Assembly (NCBI RefSeq): GCF_014635305.1
Contig: NZ_BMCS01000003.1
Span: 1-64,000, forward strand
Origin: Williamsia phyllosphaerae
Lineage (GTDB): Bacteria; Actinomycetota; Actinomycetes; Mycobacteriales; Mycobacteriaceae
DNA: 64,000 bases
Direction: 5' to 3'
Position 1 is the first letter of the stretch, and each line of letters starts with the position of its first letter. The notes beneath the pieces are model-generated. The model saw only the letters and a list, made by a program, of their open reading frames with translations. It had not been told where the DNA came from and did no database searches. This document shows positions 36,204-45,372 of the stretch, one piece after another. Made by a program: the position numbers and the translations under genes.

Positions 36204-38009
36204 TTACCGCTTGGTGTACAGCTCCTCGATCTCGTCCCCGTGCGCCTGATGGATGACGTTGCGCTTCAGCTTCATCGTCGGGGTGATCTCGCCCGACTCG
36301 ATGGTGAAGTCGGTGTCGAGGATGGTGAACTTCTTGATGGCCTCGGCCTTGGACACCTTGTTGTTCGCCGTCTTCACCGCGCCGTCGATCTCCGCGAGGA
36401 GCGTCTCGTTGTGGGTGAGGTCGGCGATCGGGGTGTCGGCGGGCAGGTTGTTGCGCTCGAGCCAGCCGGGCACGGCCTCGGGGTCGAGCGTGACCAGAGC
36501 CGCGATGAACGGCTTGTTGTCACCCACCACGAGGCACTGGCTCACCATCGGGTGCGCTCGGATCGAGTCCTCCAGCGGCGCGGGGGAGACGTTCTTGCCA
36601 CCCGCGGTGACGATGAGTTCCTTCTTGCGGCCGGTGATCGAGAGGTACCCGTCGTCGAGCGCACCGATGTCGCCGGTGCGGAACCATCCGTCGACGATCG
36701 CGTCGGCGGTCGCCTCGGGGTTGTGCCAGTAGCCCTCGAACACCATGGGGCCCTTGAGCAACACCTCGCCGTCCTCGGCGATCCGGACCGAGGCCCCCGC
36801 GACCGGCCGGCCGACGGTGCCTACCTTCTGCGCGGTGGGAGTGTTCACCGTCACCGCGGCGGCGGTCTCGGACAGGCCGTAGCCCTCGTAGACGGGGATG
36901 CCCACGCCACGGAAGAAGTGACCGAGGCGATCACCGAGCGGTGCGCCGCCGGAGATGGCGTCGGTGCACTTGCCGCCGAGCGCGGCGCGGAGCTTGGAGT
37001 AGACCAGGACGTCGAACAGCTTGTGCTTGGCCTTGAGGGCGATGCCCGCGGAGCCGGTCTCCTGGCTGCGGCTGTACTCGATCGCGGTGTCGGCGGCGCG
37101 ATCGAAGATCTTGCCCTTGCCGCCGTCGTAGGCCTTCTGCTTGGCGCTGTTGTAGACCTTCTCGAACACCCGGGGCACCGACAGGATGTAGCTCGGCTGG
37201 AATTTCTCGAAGTCGCTGAGCAGGTTCGTGATGTCGTTGGTGTGGCCGAGCACGACGCCGTTCTCCACCGACGCGACCGCCACGACGCGGGCGAAGATGT
37301 GGGCGAGCGGCAGGAACAGCAGCGTGGAGCGGCCCTCGGACATCATGTCGCCGATGACCTCTCGGACGCTCTTGCACTCGGCCAGGAAGTTCTCGTGCGT
37401 CAGCGCGACGCCCTTGGGGTTGCCCGTGGTACCCGAGGTGTAGACGAGCGTGGCCATGTCCGAGGACTTGATACCGCTGCGTCGTGCGTCGAGCTCGTCG
37501 TCGGCGACGTCGGCACCGCGGGCGGCCAGCGCGTCGAGGATGCCGTCCTCGATGACGAGGGTCTCCCGCAGCGACCCCGACGCCGCGTCGATGACGTCGG
37601 CGTGGGCGCTGCGCTGCGACTGGTTCTCCACGATGAGCAGCGACGTGCCCGAGTCGGAGAGGATGTACTTCACCTGATCCGACGCCGAGGTCTCGTAGAT
37701 CGCGACCGTGGACGCACCCGCACGCCAGATCGCGTAGTCGAGCACCGTCCACTCGTAGCGGGTGGACGACAGGATGGCCACGCGGTCACCCGCCGCCACG
37801 CCGGCGCCGATGAGGCCCTTGGCCGCGGAATCGATCTGGTCGGCGAACTCGCGAGCCTTGACCGTCGTCCAGGTGTCGCCGGAGCGACGACGGAACAGCT
37901 CCAGGTCGGGACGCTCGCTCCGGTAGCGCAGTGGTGCGTCGATGATCGATGCATCGTCGGCGACGACGAACTTCGCGGGAGTGGTCGCTTCCAGCACGGG
38001 GGCCTCCAT
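36204..38009 (-). CDS. Long-chain fatty-acid-CoA ligase (FadD15-like)
   Basis: Activates fatty acids to acyl-CoA with ATP. The 601-residue protein shows the AMP-binding P-loop YTSGTTGNPKGVALTHENF, the GYGLSETAAAVTVN adenine site, the hinge YLSITGRKKELIV and the C-terminal catalytic Lys in ITPTMKLKRN. The ATG at 38009 gives MEAPVLEATTPAKF; an ATG 63 bp further upstream would add a tail absent from homologues. It leads a short operon with the OpgC-like gene and is divergent from the DEAD-box gene. Confidence 0.92.
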   Translation of the reverse strand: MEAPVLEATTPAKFVVADDASIIDAPLRYRSERPDLELFRRRSGDTWTTVKAREFADQIDSAAKGLIGAGVAAGDRVAILSSTRYEWTVLDYAIWRAGASTVAIYETSASDQVKYILSDSGTSLLIVENQSQRSAHADVIDAASGSLRETLVIEDGILDALAARGADVADDELDARRSGIKSSDMATLVYTSGTTGNPKGVALTHENFLAECKSVREVIGDMMSEGRSTLLFLPLAHIFARVVAVASVENGVVLGHTNDITNLLSDFEKFQPSYILSVPRVFEKVYNSAKQKAYDGGKGKIFDRAADTAIEYSRSQETGSAGIALKAKHKLFDVLVYSKLRAALGGKCTDAISGGAPLGDRLGHFFRGVGIPVYEGYGLSETAAAVTVNTPTAQKVGTVGRPVAGASVRIAEDGEVLLKGPMVFEGYWHNPEATADAIVDGWFRTGDIGALDDGYLSITGRKKELIVTAGGKNVSPAPLEDSIRAHPMVSQCLVVGDNKPFIAALVTLDPEAVPGWLERNNLPADTPIADLTHNETLLAEIDGAVKTANNKVSKAEAIKKFTILDTDFTIESGEITPTMKLKRNVIHQAHGDEIEELYTKR

Positions 38010-38069
38010 TTTTCCAATCGTGTCCCTGCGTCGAGAATCGGACAATTCCGACTGACGGGACGACTGTGA

Positions 38070-38084
38070 CACAGATTACCTGTG
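38070..38084. promoter_or_regulatory. Dyad CACAG-ATTAC-CTGTG between fadD-like and deaD
   Basis: A perfect 5-bp dyad with 5-bp spacer lies in the 190-bp divergent region, ~61 bp upstream of the acyl-CoA ligase start. Candidate operator for the ligase operon; short enough to be chance. Confidence 0.3.
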
Positions 38085-38185
38085 CCACCGGTGAAGGAAA
38101 CCGTAGCAACGAGCATTGAGACGGTCGTCGGCGCACGCGCCGAGTGGGCATGTTTCTCGAATAACGATCTGCCTCCTCCGGCGGC

Positions 38186-38191
38186 TAGAGT
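38186..38191 (+). promoter_or_regulatory. Probable -10 box before deaD
   Basis: TAGAGT ends 8 nt before the ATG at 38200 and there is no ribosome site, so a leaderless start is likely. The same hexamer is used before rph. Confidence 0.4.
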
Positions 38192-38199
38192 GCTGTGCA

Positions 38200-40023
38200 A
38201 TGACAGATCAATCCCCGCAGCACGACGAGGACCGGGGTACCACCCACGGCCAGGTGCCGGGAAGAGCCGGAGAAGCAGTGAGCGACAGCGGGATGGAGAC
38301 CACCACATCGGTCTCGTTCGCAGACCTCGACATCGAACCCCGCGTGATGCAGGCGCTCAACGATGTCGGTTACGAGACACCGTCGCCGATCCAGGCGGAG
38401 ACCATCCCGCCCTTGATGGCGGGTCGCGACGTCGTCGGTTTGGCGCAGACCGGAACCGGCAAGACCGCCGCCTTCGCGATCCCGGTCCTCTCGAAGATCG
38501 CCGGTGGTGGCAAGAAGCCCCGCGCCCTCGTCCTCGCGCCGACCCGTGAGCTCGCGCTCCAGGTCGCCGAGGCGTTCGGCAAGTACGCCGCACATCTGCC
38601 CGACATCCGCGTCCTGCCGATCTACGGCGGCCAGAGCTACGGCGTCCAGCTCTCCGGTCTCCGTCGTGGTGCGCAGATCGTGGTCGGCACGCCCGGCCGC
38701 GTCATCGACCACCTCGACAAGGGCACCCTCGACATCTCCGAGCTCGACTTCCTCGTCCTCGACGAGGCCGACGAGATGCTGACGATGGGTTTCGCCGAGG
38801 ACGTGGAGCGGATCCTGCGCGACACCCCGGACAGCAAGCAGGTCGCACTGTTCTCGGCGACGATGCCCAAGGCGATCGGTCGGCTGGCGCAGAAGTACCT
38901 GAAGAGCCCGGTCGAGATCACCGTCAAGGCCAAGACGCAGACCGCGCAGAACACGACGCAGCGCTACCTGCAGGTCTCGCACCAGCGCAAGCTCGACGCG
39001 TTGACGCGCGTGCTCGAGGTCGAGTCGTTCGACGCGATGATCATCTTCGTCCGCACCAAGTCGGCCACCGAGGAACTCGCCGAGAAGCTGCGCTCCCGTG
39101 GGTTCTCCGCGGTGGCCATCAACGGCGACATCGTGCAGGCCCAACGTGAGCGGACCATCGCGTCGCTGCGCAGCGGCAGCCTCGACATCCTCGTGGCGAC
39201 CGACGTCGCCGCCCGTGGTCTCGACGTCGAACGCATCTCGCACGTCGTCAACTACGACATCCCGCACGACACCGAGTCCTACGTCCACCGCATCGGTCGT
39301 ACCGGTCGCGCAGGTCGGTCGGGCAACGCGCTGCTGTTCATCACCCCGCGCGAGCGGCATCTGCTGCGGTCGATCGAGAAGGCGACCCGTCAGCCGATCA
39401 CCGAGATCGGTCTGCCGAGCGTCGACGACGTCAACGCCCAGCGCGTGGCCAAGTTCGGTGAGTCGATCACCGAGAACCTGGGTTCGGACAACATCGCGAT
39501 GTTCCGTCGTCTGATCGAGAACTACGCGCAGGAGAACGACGTCGCGATGGCCGACATCGCCGCGGCGCTCGCACTCGAGACGCGCGACGGTGGCTTCCTG
39601 CTCAGCCCCGATCCGCCGGCGAGCGAGCGGTCGAAGGGGCCGGACCGCCCCGAGCGCAAGCAGCGGGACGGCGGCACCAACTTCGCGACGTACCGCATCG
39701 CGGTCGGCAAGAAGGACCGTGTCACCCCGGGTGCCATCGTCGGCGCGATCGCCAACGAGGGCGGTCTGACCCGTGGCGACTTCGGGCACATCAGCATCCG
39801 TAACGACTACAGCCTCGTCGAGCTGCCCGATGATCTCGGCCGCGAGACGCTGACGCTGTTGCGCGGGACGAAGATCTCCAACGTCCCGATCAACATCACC
39901 CGTGATGAGGGCGGACCGCGTGGTCGGTCGGCCGCACGCAACGGCGGAGGGCGCGGCGGACCGCGCGATTTCGGTGGTCGTCGGGGTGCGCAACCTCGTG
40001 TCGCCGGTCGCGGCCGGAGCTGA
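38200..40023 (+). CDS. deaD: DEAD-box ATP-dependent RNA helicase
   Basis: Remodels RNA and ribosome assembly intermediates, often under cold or stress. The 607-residue protein has the Q motif SFADLDIEPRVMQAL, Walker A AQTGTGKTAAF, PTRELALQ, VLDEADEMLTMGF (DEAD), SATMP, and C-terminal ARGLDVERISHVVNYDIP and HRIGRTGRAGRSG. Residues ~495-565 are the DbpA/CsdA RNA-binding domain, and the tail is Arg/Gly-rich. ATG at 38200 is supported by the -10 box; the GTG at 38278 with an upstream GGAG is an alternative that would drop a disordered leader. Confidence 0.93.
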   Translation: MTDQSPQHDEDRGTTHGQVPGRAGEAVSDSGMETTTSVSFADLDIEPRVMQALNDVGYETPSPIQAETIPPLMAGRDVVGLAQTGTGKTAAFAIPVLSKIAGGGKKPRALVLAPTRELALQVAEAFGKYAAHLPDIRVLPIYGGQSYGVQLSGLRRGAQIVVGTPGRVIDHLDKGTLDISELDFLVLDEADEMLTMGFAEDVERILRDTPDSKQVALFSATMPKAIGRLAQKYLKSPVEITVKAKTQTAQNTTQRYLQVSHQRKLDALTRVLEVESFDAMIIFVRTKSATEELAEKLRSRGFSAVAINGDIVQAQRERTIASLRSGSLDILVATDVAARGLDVERISHVVNYDIPHDTESYVHRIGRTGRAGRSGNALLFITPRERHLLRSIEKATRQPITEIGLPSVDDVNAQRVAKFGESITENLGSDNIAMFRRLIENYAQENDVAMADIAAALALETRDGGFLLSPDPPASERSKGPDRPERKQRDGGTNFATYRIAVGKKDRVTPGAIVGAIANEGGLTRGDFGHISIRNDYSLVELPDDLGRETLTLLRGTKISNVPINITRDEGGPRGRSAARNGGGRGGPRDFGGRRGAQPRVAGRGRS

Positions 40024-40190
40024 GACCCGACCGAGACTTCCACCCTCGGCCACCGACGAAACTTTCCCGTAACATCTTGGCGTTGCCCGACGACACACCC
40101 GTCACGGGAGTCCGCGCAACATCGTGGTCGTTCGAATCGGCTTCCGCGACAGACAAGATCAATTCGGTAACAGGATCGGTGGAATCCCCG

Positions 40191-40526
40191 GTGTCAGTGG
40201 TGGATCGTATCTCGGCTACAGAAGCGGCCGAGCACACGCAGCAAGGCAGTGCAGTGGTGGTGGACATGCGTCCCCAGGTGGTTCGCCATCAGGGGAGCCT
40301 GCCCGGAGCGGTGGTCGTCGAGCCCGCTGACCTCACCGCCGCGTTCACCCCGACCTCGCCGCGCCGTGTCGCGTGCATCCACGATCTGAACATCGAGATC
40401 GCGATCGTCTCGGTCCAGGCGCAGGCGCGCCGGATCGCCGAACAGATCGCCGCCCTCGGATACACCAACGTCCGCTATGTCGACGGTGGTTTCCCCGCGT
40501 TCCGCTCGGCCCTGCTCGCCGGCTGA
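40191..40526 (+). CDS. Rhodanese-like domain protein lacking the catalytic cysteine
   Basis: A 111-residue single-domain protein. VDRISATEAAEHTQQGSAVV, VVDMRPQVVRHQGSLPGAV and the C-terminal LGYTNVRYVDGGFPAF are typical rhodanese parts. Where the CxxGxR sulfur-carrying loop should be the sequence reads IVSVQAQARR, without Cys, so sulfurtransferase activity is unlikely and a binding role is inferred. The GTG at 40191 is chosen because the domain starts there; an in-frame TTG at 40077 would add 38 unconserved residues. Confidence 0.7.
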   Translation: MSVVDRISATEAAEHTQQGSAVVVDMRPQVVRHQGSLPGAVVVEPADLTAAFTPTSPRRVACIHDLNIEIAIVSVQAQARRIAEQIAALGYTNVRYVDGGFPAFRSALLAG

Positions 40527-40592
40527 ACCACCCGGGCTCATCCTTCCGGCACCGCGATCTGCGGTCGCCCACACCCCGGCCGGGTTGTCCAA

Positions 40593-40598
40593 TAGTGT
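40593..40598 (+). promoter_or_regulatory. Probable -10 box of the leader ORF/helicase transcript
   Basis: TAGTGT ends 8 nt before an ATG at 40607 and overlaps the palindrome GTGATCAC (40597-40604). It would start a leaderless transcript running into the helicase-nuclease gene. Confidence 0.35.
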
Positions 40599-40606
40599 GA
40601 TCACCC

Positions 40607-40720
40607 ATGAATGTGATGGTCACCGCCCGACCGGGTAGCGTTCTTCTCACACAGGTCGCGTGTCGACCTGAGGTAGACGTGCAGAGCACTCCGACCCTCG
40701 ACCGGCGATCGTGTGGGTGA
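40607..40720 (+). CDS. Candidate 37-codon leader ORF upstream of the helicase-nuclease
   Basis: ATG at 40607 opens a 37-residue reading frame (MNVMVTARPGSVLLTQVACR and on to a C-terminal SCG) whose TGA lies 10 nt before the helicase ATG. It is not a recognised family. The -10 box 8 nt upstream and the placement suggest a leaderless upstream ORF that might couple translation to the large gene. It could equally be chance in GC-rich DNA. Confidence 0.35.
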   Translation: MNVMVTARPGSVLLTQVACRPEVDVQSTPTLDRRSCG

Positions 40721-40730
40721 AAAGGACCTG

Positions 40731-43700
40731 ATGACCGAACCGATGTCCGGCGACGACCGTCGCGCCCGGGTGTTACGACTCCTGCAGTTCCTGCACGAGC
40801 TGATCCGGGCGCGGTCCACGGTGGTCCGACACGTCGACGACCACGAGGCGACCGTCTGGTTGGGCGACGATCTCGGCGCCCCGGTACGCACCAAGGCGGC
40901 GCCGGGGGAGCGGTGCGTCGAACTGACCGCCACGGGTGGCGCGGCGACCGCGTTCGGGCAGGTCGCGCGCATGCTCGACGACCTCGCCGAGCGACCCGAG
41001 TCGCTCGAACTCGTCATCGGTACCGGGTTGCTGACCGTGACGTCGTCCGACGGCACCACCTCGGTCAACGAACACCTCGTCACCCAGGCCGTCGTCGCCG
41101 AACACGATCACTCGACCGGCGTCATCACCATCGGTCTCGCGGGTGACTCGGTCCCCGAACTGCAGGACAGTCATCTGCTCACCGGCATCGACGGTTTCGA
41201 CCTGAGCCGGTCGTCTCCGATCGCCGTCGCGCTGGGCAGCCAGCCGTCCGCGCTCGCCGCGCCGGTGGCCGAGCTCCTCGAGCAGTGGGCGGCGGAGGTA
41301 CCGGCCGACCCGTCGACGGTGTCGGTGCAACCGCGTCCGGCGCTGATCCTGCGCAACCGCGGCTCGGGTGCGGTGCTGAGTTACTACGAGGCGATGATCT
41401 CGGCGCTACGCGACGAGTCGGTCGACATCCCGATCGGGTTGGCACAGCTCGTCGAGCCGATCGAATCCGCGGAGCGCGTCGAGCGTCTCGCCGCGGCCGG
41501 CGCGATGTCGGCGGGCGAACTCGTCGAGGACGCGCTCTATCCGCTGCCGTCGAACGTCGAACAGCGCGACATCCTGGCTCAACTCGGACTCGACAGCGGT
41601 GTCGTCGTCGAGGGGCCCCCGGGTACCGGTAAGACCCACACCATCGCCAACCTGATGTCGGCGCTGCTGGCCAAGGGTCAGCGCGTCCTCGTGGTGAGCG
41701 AGAAGGCCCAGGCGCTGCAGGTCCTTCGCGACAAGCTCCCCCCGGAGCTGCGCGAGTTGGCCGTCGCCATCACCGACGTCACCAAGGACGGCTCGACGTC
41801 GCTGGTGGAGAGCGTCGGGTCGATCGCCGCCCGCAAGGGGACCTTTCAGTCGCGCGTGGTGACCTCGGAGATCAAGAACCTCCGATCCAAGCGTGACCAG
41901 GCCCGGGCCAAGCGCGAACAGACACTGCGCGAGATCTGGCAGCTGCGCGAGTCGGAGACCGAGAAGCACGAGTGGGTCGCCGCCGGCTACAGCGGGACCG
42001 CCGCGCAGATCGTCCGCGCCTGCCGCGAGGTGGAGTCGCGGTACGACTGGCTGCCCGGTCCGTTGGAGTCGGCGCTGCCGCCCCTCGACGGCGACGAGAT
42101 GGAACGTCTGCTGATCCTGCTGCGCGAACGCGACGACACCTGGGCCAGCCGACTCGCCCAACGTCTACCCGACCTCGACAGCTTCCTGCCCGACTCGGTG
42201 GAGATCGATCGCATCTGCGCGCGCATCTCAGAACAGCCCACCGAGAAGATGACCGGCAACGGATCACTGCTGGCGATCCTCGCCGACGTCGACAGCGCGC
42301 GACTGCTCGCGATCAAGAACCAGTGCGACCACCTCGGCGGCGCCGTCCGCGAGGTGCGGACGTTCGAACCCCACATGCAGCAGATGGCGCAGCGGCTGTT
42401 GTCCGGTGAGGCGGCGTACCTCTGGAACCGGATCACCCAGATCTCGGCGATAATCGACGAGGCCACCCGCCGGGACGCCGACATCGGCACCCACGACGTG
42501 GTGGTCGACGGCGCCGCACAGGGCGCCGCATCGGTGTACTCCGAGGCGGCGCAACACCTTCGGTCCGACGGTGTGTGGCGCGGACGGTTCCGCAAGTCGC
42601 CGCAGCAGCGTGCGGTCGAGGCGGCCGGCGTGACCGCGACCGTCGACGGTCGCGAGCCCCGGGACGCGGAGACGTTGCAGCTGGTGGCCGACCACCTCTC
42701 CGTCCTCGAGGCGGTGGGCCGGGTGCAGACCATCCTGGCCGATGTCGATGTCCCGGTGGACACCTCCGGTTCACGGTCGTCGCAGCTCAACCAGCTGGTG
42801 CGTCTCGACGATCAGCTCGGGTGGATCTCGGAACTGCTCACCGGCCGCGACGCGCTGGTGCGACAGCTCGAGTCGATCAGCCCCGGCGGACCCCGTCCCA
42901 AGAGCGTCGACGAGGTCGCCGACGTCGCGGAACAGACCGGCGCCATCGCGGCGACCAACGACGGCGTGCTGGCGCGCCGCGAGCTGGACGAGTGCGCGCG
43001 GAAGTTGGCGGCCGAGGTCGACGCCGGACCGTCGGCCGAGGGCGAGGCGCTGTTGGCCGCCCTCGTCGCCGCGGACGCCGACGCGGTCAAACTGGCCCGC
43101 CGAGGCTGGAATCAGGCTCGCGCACAACGTGATCAGCAGGGATCGTTGGATCTGCTGGAGCTGCGCCTGAAGCAGAAGGCGCCCGAACTGCACCGGGTCC
43201 TCCGCGACACCGCCGACGAGCAGGTCTGGGACGCGCGTCTGCGTGAGCTGACCGACGCCTGGTCGTGGCGCCGCGCCTACGCGTGGGCCGAGAACCGCAG
43301 CGACCCGGGCCGCGAGTCGCGGCTGGAGTCCGACCTCGACGCGGTCGAGGCCGACATCGCCCACTTCACCGCCGGACTCGCCGCGGCGTGTGCGTGGCGG
43401 GAGTGCCTGGAGCACATGACGGTGTCGCAGGTACAGGCGCTGCAGTCCTACCGCGATCACATCACCAACCTCGGCAAGGGCTCGGGCAAGCACGCCGAGC
43501 GTTTCCGGCGCGCGGCCCGGTCGGCGATGAACCAGGCGCAGGGCGCGGTGCCCGCGTGGATCATGCCGATCTCGCAGGTGCTGTCGTCGATCGCGCCGGA
43601 GCAGAACTCCTTCGACGTGGTGATCGTCGACGAGGCGTCGCAGGCCGACATCACGAGTCTGTTCCTGCTCTGGCTGGCGCCCCGCGTGATCGTGGTGGGT

Positions 43701-44897
43701 GACGATCGTCAGTGTGCACCGGGTAATTTCGCCGGCGCCGGTCTCGACGACGTCTTCGCCAAGCTCGACACCTACCTCCCCGACATCCCGCAGTACATGC
43801 GCGACAGTCTGACCCCGCGCTCGAGTCTCTTCTCGATGCTGCGCACCCGGTTCGGTCATGTCGTCCGGTTGCGGGAGCACTTTCGGTCGATGCCCGAGAT
43901 CATCGAGTACTCGTCGCGGCAGTTCTATCCCGATTCACCGCTCGTGCCCGTGCGCCAGTTCGGCGCCGACCGCCTGCCGCCACTGCGGACGGTGTTCGTG
44001 CCCGACGCGGTGGCCTCCGGCGACAGTTCCGCGCTGACCAACAGCGTCGAGGCGCAGGCCCTCGTCGACGAGGTGGTCCGCTGTGCGTCCGATCCCGCCT
44101 ACGCGGGGATGACGTTCGGTGTGGTCGTCCTGCAGGGGCAGCGACAGGTCGACCTCATCACGCAGTTGCTCCGGTCCGCCCTCGACGACGAGCAGTGGCA
44201 CGATCGCGCGCTGCGCATCGGCACACCGCCGGACTTCCAGGGCGACGAGCGCCACGTGGTGTTCCTGTCGATGGTCGTCTCGCGGGACCGTAACCCGGTG
44301 TCGCTCACACGAAGTGAGTCGCAGCGCAGGTTCAACGTCGCCGCGTCGCGCGCGATGGAACAGCTGTGGCTGTTCCACTCGGTGTCGTCGGACGACCTCA
44401 AGCCCAACGACCTGCGGTTCTCGCTGTTGTCGTACATGGAGCGCACGCAGGGTGCCCTGGTGGCTCCGATGCCGACCGACGTCGGTGTCGCCGAGCGGTG
44501 CGAGCCGTTCGAGAGCATCTTCGAACAGCAGATCTTCCTCGACGTCACCGCACGCGGCTTCCACGTCAATCCCAAGGTGCTGGTGAACAACCGGGTCATC
44601 GACCTAGTGGTCACCGGATCCGATGCCCGGTTGGCCGTCGAGTGCGACGGCGACGAGTTCACCTCGACGCCGGAGCAGGCCCGTGCCGACATGGAGCGTG
44701 AGCGCGAACTGCGTCGGTGCGGATGGCGGTTCTGGCGCGTGCGTGAGTCGGAGTACCTCCTCGACGCCGACCGCGCGCTCGACGGGCTGTGGCGCGAACT
44801 CGCGGTCCGTGGCGTGACGCCGGAGTCGGTGGACCCCGATCTGGTGGCGGCCCCGGTGGCCGAATGGGCGCCGATCGATCTTTCCGGCAACGACTGA
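40731..44897 (+). CDS. SF1 Upf1-like helicase fused to a Vsr-like (MTES_1575) nuclease
   Basis: A 1388-residue multidomain enzyme. Residues 1-280 are an unrecognised N-terminal domain. Walker A is GPPGTGKTHTIAN (~295), followed by a ~650-residue insertion with coiled coil (LRSKRDQARAKREQTLREI). Then come VVIVDEASQADI (motif II, ~965), VVGDDRQCAPG, VRLREHFRSMPEI and motif VI RFNVAASRAMEQLWLF (~1200). Residues ~1264-1345 form a Vsr/DUF559-like nuclease: FEQQIFLDVTARGF, NNRVIDLVV, VECDGDEF and WRFWRVRESEYL, with the acidic and Gln residues of the fold. Architecture resembles one-gene helicase-Vsr antiphage candidates. ATG at 40731 has AAAGGA 5 nt upstream. Function is inferred. Confidence 0.88.
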   Translation: MTEPMSGDDRRARVLRLLQFLHELIRARSTVVRHVDDHEATVWLGDDLGAPVRTKAAPGERCVELTATGGAATAFGQVARMLDDLAERPESLELVIGTGLLTVTSSDGTTSVNEHLVTQAVVAEHDHSTGVITIGLAGDSVPELQDSHLLTGIDGFDLSRSSPIAVALGSQPSALAAPVAELLEQWAAEVPADPSTVSVQPRPALILRNRGSGAVLSYYEAMISALRDESVDIPIGLAQLVEPIESAERVERLAAAGAMSAGELVEDALYPLPSNVEQRDILAQLGLDSGVVVEGPPGTGKTHTIANLMSALLAKGQRVLVVSEKAQALQVLRDKLPPELRELAVAITDVTKDGSTSLVESVGSIAARKGTFQSRVVTSEIKNLRSKRDQARAKREQTLREIWQLRESETEKHEWVAAGYSGTAAQIVRACREVESRYDWLPGPLESALPPLDGDEMERLLILLRERDDTWASRLAQRLPDLDSFLPDSVEIDRICARISEQPTEKMTGNGSLLAILADVDSARLLAIKNQCDHLGGAVREVRTFEPHMQQMAQRLLSGEAAYLWNRITQISAIIDEATRRDADIGTHDVVVDGAAQGAASVYSEAAQHLRSDGVWRGRFRKSPQQRAVEAAGVTATVDGREPRDAETLQLVADHLSVLEAVGRVQTILADVDVPVDTSGSRSSQLNQLVRLDDQLGWISELLTGRDALVRQLESISPGGPRPKSVDEVADVAEQTGAIAATNDGVLARRELDECARKLAAEVDAGPSAEGEALLAALVAADADAVKLARRGWNQARAQRDQQGSLDLLELRLKQKAPELHRVLRDTADEQVWDARLRELTDAWSWRRAYAWAENRSDPGRESRLESDLDAVEADIAHFTAGLAAACAWRECLEHMTVSQVQALQSYRDHITNLGKGSGKHAERFRRAARSAMNQAQGAVPAWIMPISQVLSSIAPEQNSFDVVIVDEASQADITSLFLLWLAPRVIVVGDDRQCAPGNFAGAGLDDVFAKLDTYLPDIPQYMRDSLTPRSSLFSMLRTRFGHVVRLREHFRSMPEIIEYSSRQFYPDSPLVPVRQFGADRLPPLRTVFVPDAVASGDSSALTNSVEAQALVDEVVRCASDPAYAGMTFGVVVLQGQRQVDLITQLLRSALDDEQWHDRALRIGTPPDFQGDERHVVFLSMVVSRDRNPVSLTRSESQRRFNVAASRAMEQLWLFHSVSSDDLKPNDLRFSLLSYMERTQGALVAPMPTDVGVAERCEPFESIFEQQIFLDVTARGFHVNPKVLVNNRVIDLVVTGSDARLAVECDGDEFTSTPEQARADMERERELRRCGWRFWRVRESEYLLDADRALDGLWRELAVRGVTPESVDPDLVAAPVAEWAPIDLSGND

Positions 44898-44899
44898 CC

Positions 44900-44927
44900 C
44901 CGGCCGGGCGGATCCGTGCCCGGCCGG
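44900..44927. terminator. Bidirectional hairpin between helicase-nuclease and HIT genes
   Basis: CCGGCCGGGC pairs perfectly with GCCCGGCCGG around the 8-nt loop GGATCCGT, 3 nt after the helicase stop and 10 nt before the HIT stop on the other strand. There is no T-run, as is common in actinobacteria. Confidence 0.6.
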
Positions 44928-44936
44928 ACAAGCGGA

Positions 44937-45359
44937 TCAGGTCGGTGCGATCACCTCGCGGATCGCATCCGCCGTCGCGTCGGCCTCGGGATCCCGGCGG
45001 ACGACGAGTCCCTTGGCGAGCGTGATGCGGTCACCGGTGTGCCGGGGGACCACGTGGACGTGGGTGTGGAACACGGTCTGAAAGGCGGCACGGCCGTCGT
45101 TGATCATCACGTTCACGCCGTCGGCGGCGATGCTCGACGCGCGCAGCGCTGCCCCCACCGTGCGCGCGCCGTCGAACAGGCGCGCGCCCACATCGCTGCT
45201 CACCCCGGCGAGATCCGGGATGTGCTCCCGCGGGATCACCTGGGTGTGCCCCGGACGTACCGGCCGGATGTCGAGGAACGCGACGACGTGCTCGTCGGAG
45301 TAGACGATCCGGGCCGGCGCGGAGCCGGTGACGATCGCGCAGAACACACAGTCGCTCAT
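44937..45359 (-). CDS. HIT-family nucleotide hydrolase/transferase
   Basis: A 140-residue protein with the histidine triad HTHVHVVPR near residue 100 and the N-terminal zinc-type CVFCAIVTGSAPARIVY of the HINT branch. Acts on nucleotide phosphoramidates or dinucleotides; the physiological substrate is unknown. The ATG at 45359 is supported by a TAGGGT -10 box 7 nt upstream (leaderless). It is convergent with the helicase-nuclease gene. Confidence 0.9.
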   Translation of the reverse strand: MSDCVFCAIVTGSAPARIVYSDEHVVAFLDIRPVRPGHTQVIPREHIPDLAGVSSDVGARLFDGARTVGAALRASSIAADGVNVMINDGRAAFQTVFHTHVHVVPRHTGDRITLAKGLVVRRDPEADATADAIREVIAPT

Positions 45360-45366
45360 GACCGAC

Positions 45367-45372
45367 ACCCTA
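45367..45372 (-). promoter_or_regulatory. Probable -10 box of leaderless HIT gene
   Basis: On the minus strand TAGGGT (45372 to 45367) is followed by GTCGGTC and then the ATG at 45359, a 7-nt gap with no ribosome site. Confidence 0.45.

Noticed and set aside
40731..44897. Restriction-modification system
   Set aside because: The nuclease domain is fused to a helicase and no methyltransferase or specificity gene is nearby.
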